Shown: positions 29,030 to 39,467 of the stretch, piece after piece
Position numbering within the stretch: the stretch's first letter is position 1
How the letters are laid out: the number at the start of each line of letters is the position of its first letter
Assembly (NCBI RefSeq): GCF_014217545.1
Contig: NZ_CP043178.1
Location: 2,356,001-2,420,000 of the forward strand
Length of the DNA: 64,000 nt
Source: Pseudarthrobacter sp. NBSH8
GTDB taxonomy: Bacteria; Actinomycetota; Actinomycetes; Actinomycetales; Micrococcaceae
Direction: 5' to 3'
The notes under the pieces: model-generated
What the model was told of the DNA's origin: nothing
Databases searched by the model: none
What the model saw: the letters and a program-made list of their open reading frames with translations, nothing else
Program-made: the position numbers and the translations under genes

Positions 29030-32000
29030 TTAGAGTTCCGAGGCCGGAACCCCAACACCCAGGATGATAGGCGAGTTGGTGGCCGCAGGCTTGTCAGCCA
29101 CCGGAGCCTTGACGGACTCCGGGGCCTTGGTGGCGTGGGTGTGTCCAGCGGCAGCCGCCGGAGCGGCTTCGTGATGCTCCACAGACGTGGCGTTGGCTGC
29201 GCCCTGGGCACGGCTGGCGCTCCGGTTCCGCCGGGGACGGCGGGCGCGGGGCTCCTCGGTGTGGTCGGAGTAATCCTTCTCCGCCGCTGCCGGCTGCTGC
29301 TGACGGGCAGGTTCGCCCGGTTGGCTTGCAGCTGCCTGGACTGCGGACGGCTCGTTTTCCACTACAGGGGCCGGCTCGCCAAGGCGGGCGAAGGCCTCCG
29401 CGAGGCGGTCAAGCGTCAGGGCCGGTGCGTGCGGCTGGTCCTCGTGGTGGGCCACGAACGGCAGCACCACCTGCTCGCCGCCGAACGTCAGCACAGCGGC
29501 CGGGCGGCCATTGGAGTCCATCTCGGGCCGCGCAGCCGGCACCGGCGCAGCGGGCACTGGCGCAGCCGGAGATTGTCCCGCCGCGGCTGATGCGCGAGCC
29601 ACTTCGTCGTCGTGCACGTGCGCAGCGTGGGCTGCAGCCGCAATGTTCGCAAGCGCGGCCCGCGTGGCCTCGGCCTTGGCATGGCGCTCGGCGTCACTGG
29701 GTTCCGGGTGGACCGTGTGGATCTGCACCGGCGCTGCCGGTGCCGTTTCCAGTGGCTGGCCGCCACGTCCGCGGCGGCGCTTCCGGTCAGTGCGGCCACC
29801 CGGCTGGCTGTCCGGGCGCTGACTGTCCGTGCGCATGCTGTCGGCGCGCTGATCGTTGATGCGGGGTTCCTGCCGGCTGTCCACCCGCTGCACGTGGTGC
29901 TCAGCGGCTACGGTATTGGCGCGGCGGTGCTCCACGGGGTCGTCGTGGGTGACAATTCCGCGGCCTGCACAGGTTTCACACTGCTCCCCGAAGACTTCCA
30001 GGAGTCCGGTACCCATGCGCTTTCGCGTCATCTGCACGAGGCCCAGCGATGTCACTTCTGCAACCTGGTGCTTGGTCCGGTCGCGGCCCAGGCACTCCAC
30101 CATGCGGCGAAGGACCAGGTCCCGGTTGGATTCGAGGACCATGTCGATAAAGTCGATGACGATGATGCCGCCGATGTCGCGGAGCCGGAGCTGCCGGACC
30201 ACTTCTTCGGCTGCCTCGAGGTTGTTCTTGGTGACGGTTTCTTCGAGGTTGCCACCGCTGCCGGTGAACTTGCCGGTGTTGACGTCTACCACGGTCATGG
30301 CTTCGGTGCGGTCAATGACCAGCGAGCCGCCCGAAGGCAGGAAGACCTTACGTTCCAGGGCCTTGTGGATCTGCTCGTCGATCCGCCACGCGGCGAAGAT
30401 GTCCTGGTCCTTGGTCCACTTTTCCAGGCGGCCCACGAGGTCCGGGGCAACGTACGTGACGTAGGCCTCGATGGTGTCCCAGGCCTCTTCACCCGAGACG
30501 ATCAGCTTGGAGAAGTCCTCGTTGAAGACGTCACGGACCACCTTGATGGTGAGGTCCGGTTCGCCGTAGAGGAGCTCCGGGGCGAGGATCTTGGTCGACG
30601 TGGACTGGCTTTCGATGCCCTCCCACTGCGCGCGCAGCCTGTTGATGTCGTGCGTGAGCTCCTCTTCCGAGGCGCCTTCGGCAGCGGTGCGGACAATGAC
30701 CCCGGCGTGCTCCGGGAGGCGGTCCTTGAGGATGCGCTTGAGGCGGTTGCGCTCGACGTCGGGCAGTTTGCGGGAGATGCCGGTCATGGAGCCGCCGGGC
30801 ACGTAGACGAGGTAGCGGCCGGGCAGCGAGATCTGGCTGGTCAGGCGTGCACCCTTGTGGCCCACGGGATCCTTGGTGACCTGGACCAGGACGGTGTCGC
30901 CGGACTTGAGCGCGTTTTCGATCCGGCGCTGCTTGCCTTCGAGGTTAACGGCTTCCCAGTTCACTTCACCGGCATAGAGGACGGCGTTGCGGCCGCGTCC
31001 GATGTCGACAAACGCCGCTTCCATGGACGGCAGCACGTTCTGCACCTTGCCGAGGTAGACGTTGCCGATCAGGGAGTCCTGCTGGGTCTTGGAGACAAAG
31101 TGCTCGGCCAGCACACCGTCTTCGAGGACGCCGATCTGGATTCTGTCGTCGCGCTGGCGGACGATCATCTGCCGGTCCACTGATTCGCGGCGGGCCAGGA
31201 ACTCGGCCTCGGTGATGACGGTGCGGCGGCGGCCGGTATCACGGGATTCGCGGCGGCGCTGTTTCTTGGCTTCGAGGCGGGTGGAACCCTTGACGGATGT
31301 GACGCGGTTGTTGACTGGCGCTTCCGTGGCCGCACGCGGCGCGCGGACGCGGGTCACCGTGTTGGGCGGGTCGTCGCCTTCTCCGCCGGTCAGTTCCAGA
31401 TCCTGGTCGCCACGGCGGCGACGGCGACGGCGACGGGACGTCACGCCTTCGTCGGCCTGCCCGGCGGATTCCTCATCAGTTTCTTCGGCTGCGCCGTCCT
31501 CACCTTCGTTGTCGCTGTCAGCATCACTTTCGCCGGTGCGGCTGCGTCCCCGCCGACCACGGCTGCGGCGCCTGCGGCGGCCGTTGGCGTCGTCCGTTTC
31601 ACCGTCTTCGGCGTCGTCCTCTTCCGGCTCTTCAACCACGGCGGCGGCCGGTGCCGGACGGACCACGGTGCTCAGGTCAGGGGCCTGGAAAAGCACCGAC
31701 GTGGTGGACGCCGGCTCAAGGAACAGTGAACTGAACGGGCTGGCAGACTCGGCAGCAGCCGGTTCTCCAGCCGGCGCGGCGGCAGCGTTGACGGCGGCGG
31801 TTGTTGGGGGCGCGACGGCGGCGGTGGCTGGGGGCGCGGCGGCCTCCGCAGCTACGGCTTCCTCTGCGTCCGGGGCCGGAATTACTGTTGCTTCGGCGGC
31901 TGCCGGCTCTTCGGGAGCTGTTTGTTCTACGGCAGTAGGAGCGACGTCGGGGGCCGACGTTTTGCGGGTGGCCACGCGGCGGCGGCGGACAGGCTTGGTC

Positions 32001-32350
32001 TCCGCTGCAGCTTCAGGGGCCGCGGCTTCGGCCGCCGGTTCGACGGCGGCAGCGGTCTCTACGGCGCTCTCGGCATCAACGGCGGCAGGTGCTTCCAAAA
32101 CCTCGGCAGCGAAGGCAGGCAATGGTTCGGCGGTGACTACCGTTTTACGTGCGCGGGTCCGGCGCACCGGCGCCTTAGGCTCCGGCGCGGCGTCTGCCGC
32201 AGGCTCAGTCTGGGCGGCGGCGTCAGTCACGGGTGCGGGCTCTGCGGCCTTCGGCGCTGCCTTCCGACGCGTCCGGGTGACCTTCTTGGGCGCTTCCGCA
32301 GCCTCGGCGACGGCTTCATCATTAACGGCTGGTGCTTGTTCGTTTTCCAT
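29030..32350 (-). CDS. rne: Ribonuclease E/G family protein
   Basis: Main endoribonuclease for mRNA decay and rRNA/tRNA processing. It has 1106 residues from ATG 32350; longer in-frame starts have no support. Residues 1 to about 410 are a disordered Ala/Glu/Pro-rich extension with Arg-rich blocks (RRRRRRRGD). The S1 RNA-binding domain follows (SLIGNVYLGKVQNVLPSMEA). The catalytic part has VVDVNTGKFTG and GGIIVIDFIDM with the metal-binding Asp residues, then the zinc-link CETCAGRG. The last ~250 residues are again disordered with Arg-rich clusters. This layout, with the domain in the middle, is the actinobacterial form. Confidence 0.95.
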   Translation of the reverse strand: MENEQAPAVNDEAVAEAAEAPKKVTRTRRKAAPKAAEPAPVTDAAAQTEPAADAAPEPKAPVRRTRARKTVVTAEPLPAFAAEVLEAPAAVDAESAVETAAAVEPAAEAAAPEAAAETKPVRRRRVATRKTSAPDVAPTAVEQTAPEEPAAAEATVIPAPDAEEAVAAEAAAPPATAAVAPPTTAAVNAAAAPAGEPAAAESASPFSSLFLEPASTTSVLFQAPDLSTVVRPAPAAAVVEEPEEDDAEDGETDDANGRRRRRSRGRRGRSRTGESDADSDNEGEDGAAEETDEESAGQADEGVTSRRRRRRRRGDQDLELTGGEGDDPPNTVTRVRAPRAATEAPVNNRVTSVKGSTRLEAKKQRRRESRDTGRRRTVITEAEFLARRESVDRQMIVRQRDDRIQIGVLEDGVLAEHFVSKTQQDSLIGNVYLGKVQNVLPSMEAAFVDIGRGRNAVLYAGEVNWEAVNLEGKQRRIENALKSGDTVLVQVTKDPVGHKGARLTSQISLPGRYLVYVPGGSMTGISRKLPDVERNRLKRILKDRLPEHAGVIVRTAAEGASEEELTHDINRLRAQWEGIESQSTSTKILAPELLYGEPDLTIKVVRDVFNEDFSKLIVSGEEAWDTIEAYVTYVAPDLVGRLEKWTKDQDIFAAWRIDEQIHKALERKVFLPSGGSLVIDRTEAMTVVDVNTGKFTGSGGNLEETVTKNNLEAAEEVVRQLRLRDIGGIIVIDFIDMVLESNRDLVLRRMVECLGRDRTKHQVAEVTSLGLVQMTRKRMGTGLLEVFGEQCETCAGRGIVTHDDPVEHRRANTVAAEHHVQRVDSRQEPRINDQRADSMRTDSQRPDSQPGGRTDRKRRRGRGGQPLETAPAAPVQIHTVHPEPSDAERHAKAEATRAALANIAAAAHAAHVHDDEVARASAAAGQSPAAPVPAAPVPAARPEMDSNGRPAAVLTFGGEQVVLPFVAHHEDQPHAPALTLDRLAEAFARLGEPAPVVENEPSAVQAAASQPGEPARQQQPAAAEKDYSDHTEEPRARRPRRNRSASRAQGAANATSVEHHEAAPAAAAGHTHATKAPESVKAPVADKPAATNSPIILGVGVPASEL

Positions 32351-32804
32351 ATGTGGCAACACTCCTGCCCCTGACGTACCGCCACATCCGGCACCCATTG
32401 GGGCGCATATTGTCAAAACCCGCAGGCGTTGACAGAAGTCAAGTGGATACTCCCAGGTTCGCACCGGCAGAGGGGTGCGGCAGCCCGTGGGAGCCGTCGG
32501 CTGTGTCCTGAAACCCGTTGTTCTACACGCCACAACCAGGTGCCGACCAATGGAATTGCGGGAAGCCGGATCAGAGAATCCGAAGCCTGCCCTGCTCATC
32601 ATTGGCGGTCTTGAAACAAGCCACCGGACCGGAGTCCGAATGTGGGTCGGCCTCCAGCCAAGTTCATTCTCTCACACCCGGGCTGGAAGACGGCGGCACC
32701 ACGGGCAACGGATCAGGACGTGAGGGCGGTGACTGAACGCTGCTTCCAGTCACCGGCGTTACAATCGGGGCAAGGAGCACCCGAAGCAAAGGACGCCACA
32801 CACC
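32351..32804. other. 454-base divergent intergenic region, rne / VKOR gene
   Basis: No gene is supported here; short open frames lack coding character. On the minus side, TTGACT- and TTGACA-like hexamers near 32420-32445 are weak candidates for the rne promoter. On the plus side, TACAAT at 32760-32765 is a candidate -10 element for the VKOR-family gene, with GGACG near its ATG. The long rne leader could serve autoregulation, which is known for RNase E in other bacteria. Confidence 0.4.
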
Positions 32805-33479
32805 ATGCCCAGCATTTCCTCCCACGGCACTGAAACGCCGGCTGCCTCCCCTGCGGCGGAGCCGTTGCCCGTCACGCCCGGGACTGTGCCGCCGATGGCA
32901 CGTAACCGGCCCTTCGGTTGGCTGATGGTCATCACCGGCGTCGTCGGCTGGCTGGCCTCGGGGGCGTTGGTCCTGGAAAAGCTCGCCGTCCTCGAGGATC
33001 CGAATCACGTAACGGCCTGCGACGTTAATCCGTGGATCTCCTGCGGCCAGGTCATGCAGACGTGGCAGAGCTCGGCGTTCGGGTTCCCCAACATGTTTAT
33101 CGGCATCGTCGCGTTCGCCGTCATCATCACAGTGGGCATGGCCCTACTGTCCGGCGCCACCTTCGCCCGCTGGTACTGGACAGGGCTCCAGGCCGGCGTC
33201 ACGCTCGGCTTCGCGTTTGTGGTGTGGCTCTGGTCCCAGGCCCTCTACGACATCCGCATCCTGTGCCCGTTCTGCATGATCGTCTGGGCCGCTATGATAC
33301 CGCTCTTCGTCTGGGTAACCATCCGCAACCTCGTCCACGGCATCATCCCCGTCCCCTCAGGTGCAGCACGTGTGCTGGGCGAGTCAGGCTGGATCATCAC
33401 GGCGTTGCTGTACGTGGCCGTCATCGCCACCATCTTCTTCGCGTTCATCCAGGTGTTTGCCGGAACGTCGGGCTTCTAA
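32805..33479 (+). CDS. Vitamin K epoxide reductase family membrane protein
   Basis: A quinone-linked oxidase that re-oxidises DsbA-like partners in disulfide formation. The protein has 224 residues and about five helices. The loop cysteines C72 and C80 lie in ACDVNPWISC, and the active-site pair is CPFC at 154-157, both as in bacterial VKORs. The N-terminal 30 residues are a Pro-rich cytoplasmic tail. No dsbA gene is adjacent; the DsbA-fold gene at 44871 is a cytoplasmic type and probably not its partner. Confidence 0.93.
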   Translation: MPSISSHGTETPAASPAAEPLPVTPGTVPPMARNRPFGWLMVITGVVGWLASGALVLEKLAVLEDPNHVTACDVNPWISCGQVMQTWQSSAFGFPNMFIGIVAFAVIITVGMALLSGATFARWYWTGLQAGVTLGFAFVVWLWSQALYDIRILCPFCMIVWAAMIPLFVWVTIRNLVHGIIPVPSGAARVLGESGWIITALLYVAVIATIFFAFIQVFAGTSGF

Positions 33480-33517
33480 CGCCGCCCCCAGACGAGTCGC
33501 AGAAACCGCACGCAAAA

Positions 33518-33545
33518 GGCGCGAACTGGCATGCCAGTTCGCGCC
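33518..33545. terminator. Bidirectional terminator, VKOR gene / ndk
   Basis: A perfect 14-bp inverted repeat (GGCGCGAACTGGCA and complement) lies between convergent genes. On the minus strand, the stem is followed by TTTT for ndk; on the plus side the tail is TCTATT. Confidence 0.85.
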
Positions 33546-33565
33546 TCTATTGGTAGGTGCAGGAC

Positions 33566-33985
33566 TTAGTCCTGGAACCAGATCTTGATTTCGCGCTCGG
33601 CCGAGTCAACGGAGTCGGAGCCGTGCACCAGGTTCTGCTGGACCTTCAGGCCCCAGTCGCGGCCGAAGTCGCCACGGATGGTACCGGGGGCGGCAGTGGT
33701 GGGATCGGTGGTGCCGGCCAGGGACCGGAAGCCTTCAATGACGCGGTGGCCTTCGAAGATCGCGGCCACAACCGGTCCGCTGAGCATAAATTCCACGAGT
33801 GGCTCGTAGAACGGCTTGCCCACGTGCTCTTCGTAGTGCTGCTCCAATAGTTCCCGGCTGGCGTCAACCTTCTTCAGTTCAGCCAGGGTGTAGCCCTTGG
33901 CCTCAATGCGGCCCAGGATGGCGCCGCTGAGGTTGCGGGCAACGCCGTCCGGCTTGATCAGTACCAGGGTGCGCTCAATGGTCAT
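33566..33985 (-). CDS. ndk: Nucleoside diphosphate kinase
   Basis: Balances NTP and dNTP pools by gamma-phosphate transfer. At 139 residues it is the standard length. [14 protein letters not shown] starts the fold, and NLVHGSDS contains the phosphorylated His. GTIRGDFG is the conserved nucleotide-site segment. It lies downstream of folC and a small membrane-protein gene in the same orientation. Confidence 0.98.
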   Translation of the reverse strand: MTIERTLVLIKPDGVARNLSGAILGRIEAKGYTLAELKKVDASRELLEQHYEEHVGKPFYEPLVEFMLSGPVVAAIFEGHRVIEGFRSLAGTTDPTTAAPGTIRGDFGRDWGLKVQQNLVHGSDSVDSAEREIKIWFQD

Positions 33986-34024
33986 GGCTGCTCCAATGCG
34001 TAAGGGGTGGGTTTCGGGACAATT

Positions 34025-34471
34025 CTACGAGGCTTCCGGGGCGTTCCCGTGCGAGGCGTTCCACTCAGCCTGTTCGCGTTCGCGCTTTGCGGCCTCGGAA
34101 TCAATCCTGATGCCGGTGCGGATTCCATACCACCAGGCCAGGCCGAACAGCGCGCCAACAAGGAACATCATGGGCTCAATAATGCCCGTCAGGATCAGCA
34201 CAATCTGCAGGATCCAACCCAGCCCCACGCCCCACGGCCTGGACAGCACAGCGCAGGCAAGGACCATCACGACGCTCAAAGCGATGCCGATCCCCAGGAT
34301 CAGCGCCGGCGGAAACTCACCGCGCTTGAGTCCGAAGACGGCCAGTGTCGCGAAGAACACCACAAACGCCTCAAGGACCAGGACGGTGGAGGCAAACATC
34401 ACCTTAGTGGACCGGCGCTTCCTGGGCATTCCCGGGCGCCATTCACGCTGGGCTTTGGTCAGCTTGGCCAT
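34025..34471 (-). CDS. Four-helix membrane protein, DUF4233-like
   Basis: A 148-residue protein with four hydrophobic segments (VMFASTVLVLEAFVVFFATL, ALILGIGIALSVVMVLACAV, GLGWILQIVLILTGIIEPMM, FLVGALFGLAWWYGI) and charged ends. The family assignment DUF4233 is from memory of the gene that follows folC in actinobacteria. The ATG at 34471 has GGAGG upstream and lies two bases after the folC stop; longer frames overlap folC. The function is unknown, but the tight folC-X-ndk linkage is conserved in relatives as I recall it. Confidence 0.8.
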   Translation of the reverse strand: MAKLTKAQREWRPGMPRKRRSTKVMFASTVLVLEAFVVFFATLAVFGLKRGEFPPALILGIGIALSVVMVLACAVLSRPWGVGLGWILQIVLILTGIIEPMMFLVGALFGLAWWYGIRTGIRIDSEAAKREREQAEWNASHGNAPEAS

Positions 34472-34473
34472 GC

Positions 34474-35832
34474 CTAGGCCTCCGTCTTTCCGAGCAGGAT
34501 CCTGGCTTCCGCCACCAGGGTAATGGACCCTGTGACCAGGACGCCGCCGGAGAGGTCGTCGTTGGCTTCGGCGCGTTCCACGGCCCATTCGAGGGCGTCG
34601 TCGAGTTTCTCCGCGATGTGGATGTTGTCTTCGCCGAAGCCCATTTCCACGGCCAGTTCGGCCAGCTCGGCCGCGGGCACTGCCCTCGGCGAGTTGGACT
34701 GGGTGAAGCAGTATTCCTGGGCGATGTCGCCCAGGGATTCCTTGAGCTGGCGCAGGATCTCTTCGGCGTCCTTCTCCTTCAGGACACCAACCACCGGCAC
34801 CAGCCGGGTGAAAGTGAAGGCCTCCTGGATGGCCTCGGCCGAGACCCTGATGCCGTCCGGGTTGTGGGCCGCGTCCACGATGATGGTAGGCGCAGTACGG
34901 ACAACCTCAAGGCGGCCCGGGGATGTGACTGACGCGAAGGCTTCCTGGAGCACCTCGGCGTCGAGTTCCTTTTCGCCCCCGAAGAAGGCCTCGAGGGCCG
35001 CCACCGCCACTGCTGCGTTCTGGGCCTGGTGGGCGCCGTGCAGCGGTAGCAGCAATTCCGGGTATCGGCCGGCGATGCCTTGAATGCTCACCACTTGGCC
35101 GCCCACGGCAACCGTGCGCGATTCGACGCCGAACTCCACGCCTTCAAACCGGAACGGAACTGCAACTTCCTTGGCTTTCTCGAGCAGCACCTGCGCCGCA
35201 TCAACGGGCTGCGAGGCACTGATGAGGTAGCCACCGGGCTTAATGATGCCGGCCTTCTCGTAGGCAATGTCCTCGGTGGTATCGCCCAGCAGGTCGGTGT
35301 GGTCCAGCGAGATGGGGGTAACCACCGAAACCAGGCCGTCGCCCACATTGGTGGCATCGGTGATGCCGCCCAGGCCCACTTCGATCACGGCCACGTTGAC
35401 GGGCTGGTCCGCGAAGACCGCGAACCCCAGGATGGTCAGGCACTCGAAGTACGTGAGCCGGGGCTCCTCCGCTGCGGTCAGTTCGTCGTCGACGATCTGC
35501 AGGTACGGGCGGATCTCGTCCCAGATCCGGACGAACGTTTCGTCGGAGACGGGGTGGCCGTCGATGCTGATCCGTTCAGTGACCTTGGACAGATGCGGGC
35601 TGGTGTAGCGGCCGGTGCTGAGGCCGTGCGCACGCAGCCCGGCCTCAATCATCCGGGCCGTGGAGGTCTTGCCGTTGGTGCCGGTCACATGGATGATCGG
35701 GAACGCCTTGTTGGGCTCCCCCAGCACATCCATCGCCCGGAACAGCGGCGCAAGACGAGGTTCCATCTTGTTTTCCGGTGCACGCCCCAGCAGCTCGGCG
35801 TAGACACTTTCCACGGAGAATTCGTCAGTCAT
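34474..35832 (-). CDS. folC: Folylpolyglutamate synthase / dihydrofolate synthase
   Basis: Adds glutamate to dihydropteroate and to reduced folates, keeping them in the cell and making the polyglutamates MetE needs. In the 452 residues, IIHVTGTNGKTSTARMIEAG is the ATP loop, VGLGGITDATNVGD the Mur-ligase-like core and VDAAHNPDGIRVSAE the conserved C-terminal motif. It starts three bases after ileS ends, so it is probably cotranscribed with ileS. Confidence 0.96.
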   Translation of the reverse strand: MTDEFSVESVYAELLGRAPENKMEPRLAPLFRAMDVLGEPNKAFPIIHVTGTNGKTSTARMIEAGLRAHGLSTGRYTSPHLSKVTERISIDGHPVSDETFVRIWDEIRPYLQIVDDELTAAEEPRLTYFECLTILGFAVFADQPVNVAVIEVGLGGITDATNVGDGLVSVVTPISLDHTDLLGDTTEDIAYEKAGIIKPGGYLISASQPVDAAQVLLEKAKEVAVPFRFEGVEFGVESRTVAVGGQVVSIQGIAGRYPELLLPLHGAHQAQNAAVAVAALEAFFGGEKELDAEVLQEAFASVTSPGRLEVVRTAPTIIVDAAHNPDGIRVSAEAIQEAFTFTRLVPVVGVLKEKDAEEILRQLKESLGDIAQEYCFTQSNSPRAVPAAELAELAVEMGFGEDNIHIAEKLDDALEWAVERAEANDDLSGGVLVTGSITLVAEARILLGKTEA

Positions 35833-35835
35833 GGC

Positions 35836-38800
35836 TCAGGCCTCTGCTTTTTCGACGGCAATGCGTGATTCGCCTGACTCAGCCGGAACTGTGGCCAGCT
35901 CCAGGGTCAGGGTTTCGGTCTTGACCAGCTCGGCGTTGGCCAGGAGGGCCTCCAGCACGGTGGCAACGGCGGTGACAGTGGTCCGAATCCGGTCGCTCAC
36001 GTTCAGTCCGGCATCCTTGCGTGCCTGCTGGATGGCGCGGACCATGTCGCGTGCAGTCCCTTCGGCCTCAAGTTCTGGAGTGACTTCGGTGTTCAGGACC
36101 ACGAAGCCACCGCCCGGAAGGACAGCTACTGATGCTGAACCGCCGTCGGACTCCGCCACTACTGTCTCCAGCGTGTATTCCTGGGGTTCCAGCTTCAGGC
36201 CGCCGGAAACAACGACTTCGTCGGCACCGTCGATTGTTTGGACCGACCAGTCACCGGACTTGGCGCCCTTGATGGCCTGCTGAACGTTCTTGCCCAGGCG
36301 CGGTCCCGCGGCCCGGGCGTTGACCACGAGCTTCTGCTCGATGCCGAACTCCTCCGGGGTGGCCCTCTCGGCGTCCAGCAGGCGCACGGAGCGCAGGTTC
36401 AGTTCATCGGCGATGACGGCGGCGAAGCCTTCCAGCGCATCCGCGCCGGGAGCCACAACGGTCAGTTCCTGCAGCGGCAGCCGCACGCGCAGGTTCGCGG
36501 CCTTGCGCAGCGAGGATCCGGTGGAGCAGATCTGCTGCACGCGGTCCATCGCTTCCACCAGCGAAGCGTTGGCCGGGAACAGGTCCGCGTCGGGCCAATC
36601 GGCCAGGTGCACGGAGCGGCCGCCGGTGAGGCCGCGCCAGATCTCCTCGGAGACCAGCGGCAGCAGCGAAGCGGCCACGCGGGACACGGTTTCGAGCGCC
36701 GTGTAGAGCGCGTCGAACGCGTCAGCGCTCTCGTCAAAGAAGCGCTGGCGGCTGCGGCGGACGTACCAGTTGGTGAGCATGTCCAGGTAGCTGCGCAGTT
36801 CGTCGCAGGCGCCGGAGATGTCGTAGCTGTCCAGCTGGGCGGTCATGTTCCGGACCAGGTCGCCGGTGTTGGCCAGCAGGTACTGGTCCAGGGTGTCGGC
36901 GTACCCGTCGTAGCGGAGCTTCGCGTCGTAGCCCTGCGCTGTTCCACCGGCTGCGCCCGCGGCGTTCGTGTACAGCGTGAAGAAGCTGTAGACGTTCCAC
37001 AGCGGCAGGATGACCTGGCGGACGCCGTCGCGGATTCCCTGTTCGGTGACCACCAGGTTGCCGCCGCGCAGGATGGGGCTGGACATCAGGAACCAGCGCA
37101 TGGCGTCGGAGCCGTCGCGGTCCAGGACCTCGGAGACGTCCGGGTAGTTGCGCAGGCTCTTGGACATCTTCTGCCCGTCCGAGCCGAGCACGATGCCGTG
37201 GCTGATGACGTTCCGGAAAGCCGGCCGGTCAAACAGTGCGGTGGACAGGATGTGCAGCATGTAAAACCAGCCGCGGGTCTGCCCGATGTACTCCACGATG
37301 AAGTCCGCCGGGTTGTGCGTGTCGAACCAGGCTTCGTTCTGGAACGGGTAGTGCACCTGTCCGTAGGGCATGGAGCCGGAGTCGAACCAGACGTCCAGGA
37401 CGTCCTCGACGCGGCGCATCACGGACTGGCCTTCTTCGGGGGTCCGGGGGTCGTCCGGGTTGGGGCGGGTCAGTTCGTCGATGAACGGCCGGTGCAGGTC
37501 AACCTGGCCGGCCTTATTCAGCGGCAGGCGGCCGAAGTCGGCCTCGATTTCGGCCAGGGAGCCGTAGACATCGGTACGCGGGAATTCGGAGTCGGTGGAC
37601 TGCCACACCGGAATGGGGCTGCCCCAGTAGCGGTTGCGGCTAATGGACCAGTCGCGGGCGTTGGCCAGCCACTTGCCGAACTGGCCGTCCTTGACGTTCC
37701 CGGGGATCCAGTTGATGTCCTGGTTCAGTTCGGACATCCGGTCCTTGAACTTGGTGACTTCCACGTACCAGGAGGACACGGCGCGGTAGATCAGGGGGTT
37801 GCGGCAGCGCCAGCAGTGCGGGTAGCTGTGCTCATAGCTGGCCTGGCGGACCAGCCGGCCCTGGGCGCGGAGCACCTGGGTGATGGGCTTGTTGGCCTCA
37901 AAGACCTGAAGGCCCACGATGTCGTGCAGGTCGCCGTGGCTGAACAGCGGCAGGAACTTGGCGCCTTCATCCACGGACAGGACCACCGGTATGCCGGCCT
38001 CTTCACAGACTTTCTGGTCGTCCTCACCGTAGGCGGGCGCCTGGTGGACAATGCCGGTGCCGTCGGTGGTAGTAACGTAGTCGGCCACGAGGAAGCGCCA
38101 TGCGTTCTGCGTCCCATACTTTTCGTCGTCGCGGAAGTCGTTCCACAGCGGCTCGTAGGACAGGCCTGCAAGTTCAGCGCCGGTGTGGGTTGACGTCACG
38201 GCGGCCTCGGCGGAATCCACATCCTCATAGCCCAGGTCCTTGGCGTAGGCCGCCAGCAGGTCGGCGGCCAGGAGGAAGCTTCCGGTAACCGGCGCGTCCG
38301 GCGAGGCGGCCTTGACTCCATTGGGCCCGACGGGCAGCACGACGTAGGTGATGGAGGGCCCGACGGCGAGCGCCAGGTTGGTGGGCAGCGTCCAGGGCGT
38401 GGTGGTCCAGGCGAGCGCCTGCACGCCGGCGAGCTGCTTCGACAGCTCCGTCTCCCCTGCTGAGATGGGGAACGTCACCGTAACTGTCTGATCCTGGCGG
38501 TTCTTGTAGACGTCGTCGTCCATGCGCAGTTCATGGTTGGACAGCGGCGTTTCGTCCTTCCAGCAGTACGGCAGCACACGGTAGCCGTTGTATGTCAGGC
38601 CTTTTTCGTGCAGCTGCTTGAAGGCCCACAGGACTGATTCCATGTATTCGACGTTGAGCGTCTTGTAGTCGTTGTCGAAGTCCACCCAGCGGGCCTGGCG
38701 GGTGACGTAGCTCTTCCATTCATCGGCATACTTCATCACGGAGGCACGGCAGGCGTCGTTGAACTTGTCGATGCCCATGGTCTCGATCTGGGTCTTGTCC

Positions 38801-39186
38801 GTCATGCCCAGCTGCTTCATGGCCTCCAGCTCAGCCGGCAGGCCGTGGGTGTCCCAGCCAAAGCGGCGTTCCACGCGGCGGCCCCGCTGGGTCTGGTAGC
38901 GGCCCACAAGATCCTTCGCGTACCCGGTCAGGAGGTGGCCGTAGTGCGGCAGGCCGTTGGCGAAGGGAGGACCGTCATAGAAGACGAATTCGTTGCTGCC
39001 GGGCTTCCCGCCGGGGGCGTCGGCGCTGCGCTGGTCGATGCTGGCCTGGAAGGTGCCGTCCTGATCCCAGTACTTCAGGATGCGCTCTTCGATCTCCGGG
39101 AACTTCACGGAGTGGGAGACACCAGCGGCAGCGCCGCTCGAAACGGCAGCCGAAGGGGAGGCTGAGGCTTTGGGGTAATACGTCAT
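35836..39186 (-). CDS. ileS: Isoleucyl-tRNA synthetase, long (type 2-like) form
   Basis: Charges tRNA-Ile. About 1116 residues from ATG 39186, which has AGGA nine bases upstream; an ATG three codons earlier is possible. [20 protein letters not shown] is the HIGH-region, ILRGGNLVV lies after [14 protein letters not shown] (KMSKS), and the editing domain lies in between. The length and the LRNYPD context fit the eukaryote-like type 2 enzymes that resist mupirocin in other bacteria; this subtype is my inference. A T-box leader precedes it, so uncharged tRNA-Ile should switch expression on. Confidence 0.96.
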   Translation of the reverse strand: MTYYPKASASPSAAVSSGAAAGVSHSVKFPEIEERILKYWDQDGTFQASIDQRSADAPGGKPGSNEFVFYDGPPFANGLPHYGHLLTGYAKDLVGRYQTQRGRRVERRFGWDTHGLPAELEAMKQLGMTDKTQIETMGIDKFNDACRASVMKYADEWKSYVTRQARWVDFDNDYKTLNVEYMESVLWAFKQLHEKGLTYNGYRVLPYCWKDETPLSNHELRMDDDVYKNRQDQTVTVTFPISAGETELSKQLAGVQALAWTTTPWTLPTNLALAVGPSITYVVLPVGPNGVKAASPDAPVTGSFLLAADLLAAYAKDLGYEDVDSAEAAVTSTHTGAELAGLSYEPLWNDFRDDEKYGTQNAWRFLVADYVTTTDGTGIVHQAPAYGEDDQKVCEEAGIPVVLSVDEGAKFLPLFSHGDLHDIVGLQVFEANKPITQVLRAQGRLVRQASYEHSYPHCWRCRNPLIYRAVSSWYVEVTKFKDRMSELNQDINWIPGNVKDGQFGKWLANARDWSISRNRYWGSPIPVWQSTDSEFPRTDVYGSLAEIEADFGRLPLNKAGQVDLHRPFIDELTRPNPDDPRTPEEGQSVMRRVEDVLDVWFDSGSMPYGQVHYPFQNEAWFDTHNPADFIVEYIGQTRGWFYMLHILSTALFDRPAFRNVISHGIVLGSDGQKMSKSLRNYPDVSEVLDRDGSDAMRWFLMSSPILRGGNLVVTEQGIRDGVRQVILPLWNVYSFFTLYTNAAGAAGGTAQGYDAKLRYDGYADTLDQYLLANTGDLVRNMTAQLDSYDISGACDELRSYLDMLTNWYVRRSRQRFFDESADAFDALYTALETVSRVAASLLPLVSEEIWRGLTGGRSVHLADWPDADLFPANASLVEAMDRVQQICSTGSSLRKAANLRVRLPLQELTVVAPGADALEGFAAVIADELNLRSVRLLDAERATPEEFGIEQKLVVNARAAGPRLGKNVQQAIKGAKSGDWSVQTIDGADEVVVSGGLKLEPQEYTLETVVAESDGGSASVAVLPGGGFVVLNTEVTPELEAEGTARDMVRAIQQARKDAGLNVSDRIRTTVTAVATVLEALLANAELVKTETLTLELATVPAESGESRIAVEKAEA

Positions 39187-39214
39187 TCTCGACATCCTGG
39201 GTTGAGCTGGTGAA

Positions 39215-39430
39215 CCATTCAGCCGCTGCTGACTGGTTCCGTTCAGGATGCGAGGACGGCTCGTGTGCTGTCCTGGGACTGCACGCTGACCGCGGTACCA
39301 CCTCACTAACCGGCACTCCACCACGCTCCGTGGAGAGCTGTTGTTGCGCCGGCCGCTCATTACTGCTGTGACGGGCTTACCCGTCCGGTTCTAGTAACAC
39401 CGGCGCCAGATCCCTGGTGGTCAGTGCGTT
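39215..39430 (-). promoter_or_regulatory. T-box leader of ileS (tRNA-Ile sensing)
   Basis: The minus strand contains GGTGGTACCGCGG (39302-39290), the almost invariant T-box sequence that pairs with the tRNA acceptor end. About 110 bases upstream, an ATC triplet (39411-39409) in a small CACC/GGTG hairpin is a plausible isoleucine specifier. No U-tract terminator is seen; a GAACC/GGTTC hairpin near the start codon suggests translational control, as known for actinobacterial ileS T-boxes. Outer limits are approximate. Confidence 0.88.
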
Positions 39431-39467
39431 CTTCCGGAAGCTCACCGGTGATCGCCGGGTCGAAGCC

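Noticed and set aside
31062..32432. 456-codon Ser/Ala-rich frame opposite rne
   Set aside because: Mirror of the Ala/Glu-rich N-terminal arm of the RNase; low complexity only.
34472..34588. N-terminal extension of the DUF4233-like protein
   Set aside because: It lies within folC, and a good ribosome-binding site exists for the ATG at 34471.
36238..38193. 651-codon open frame on the plus strand opposite ileS
   Set aside because: Mirror frame of the synthetase; no start signal, no family motif.
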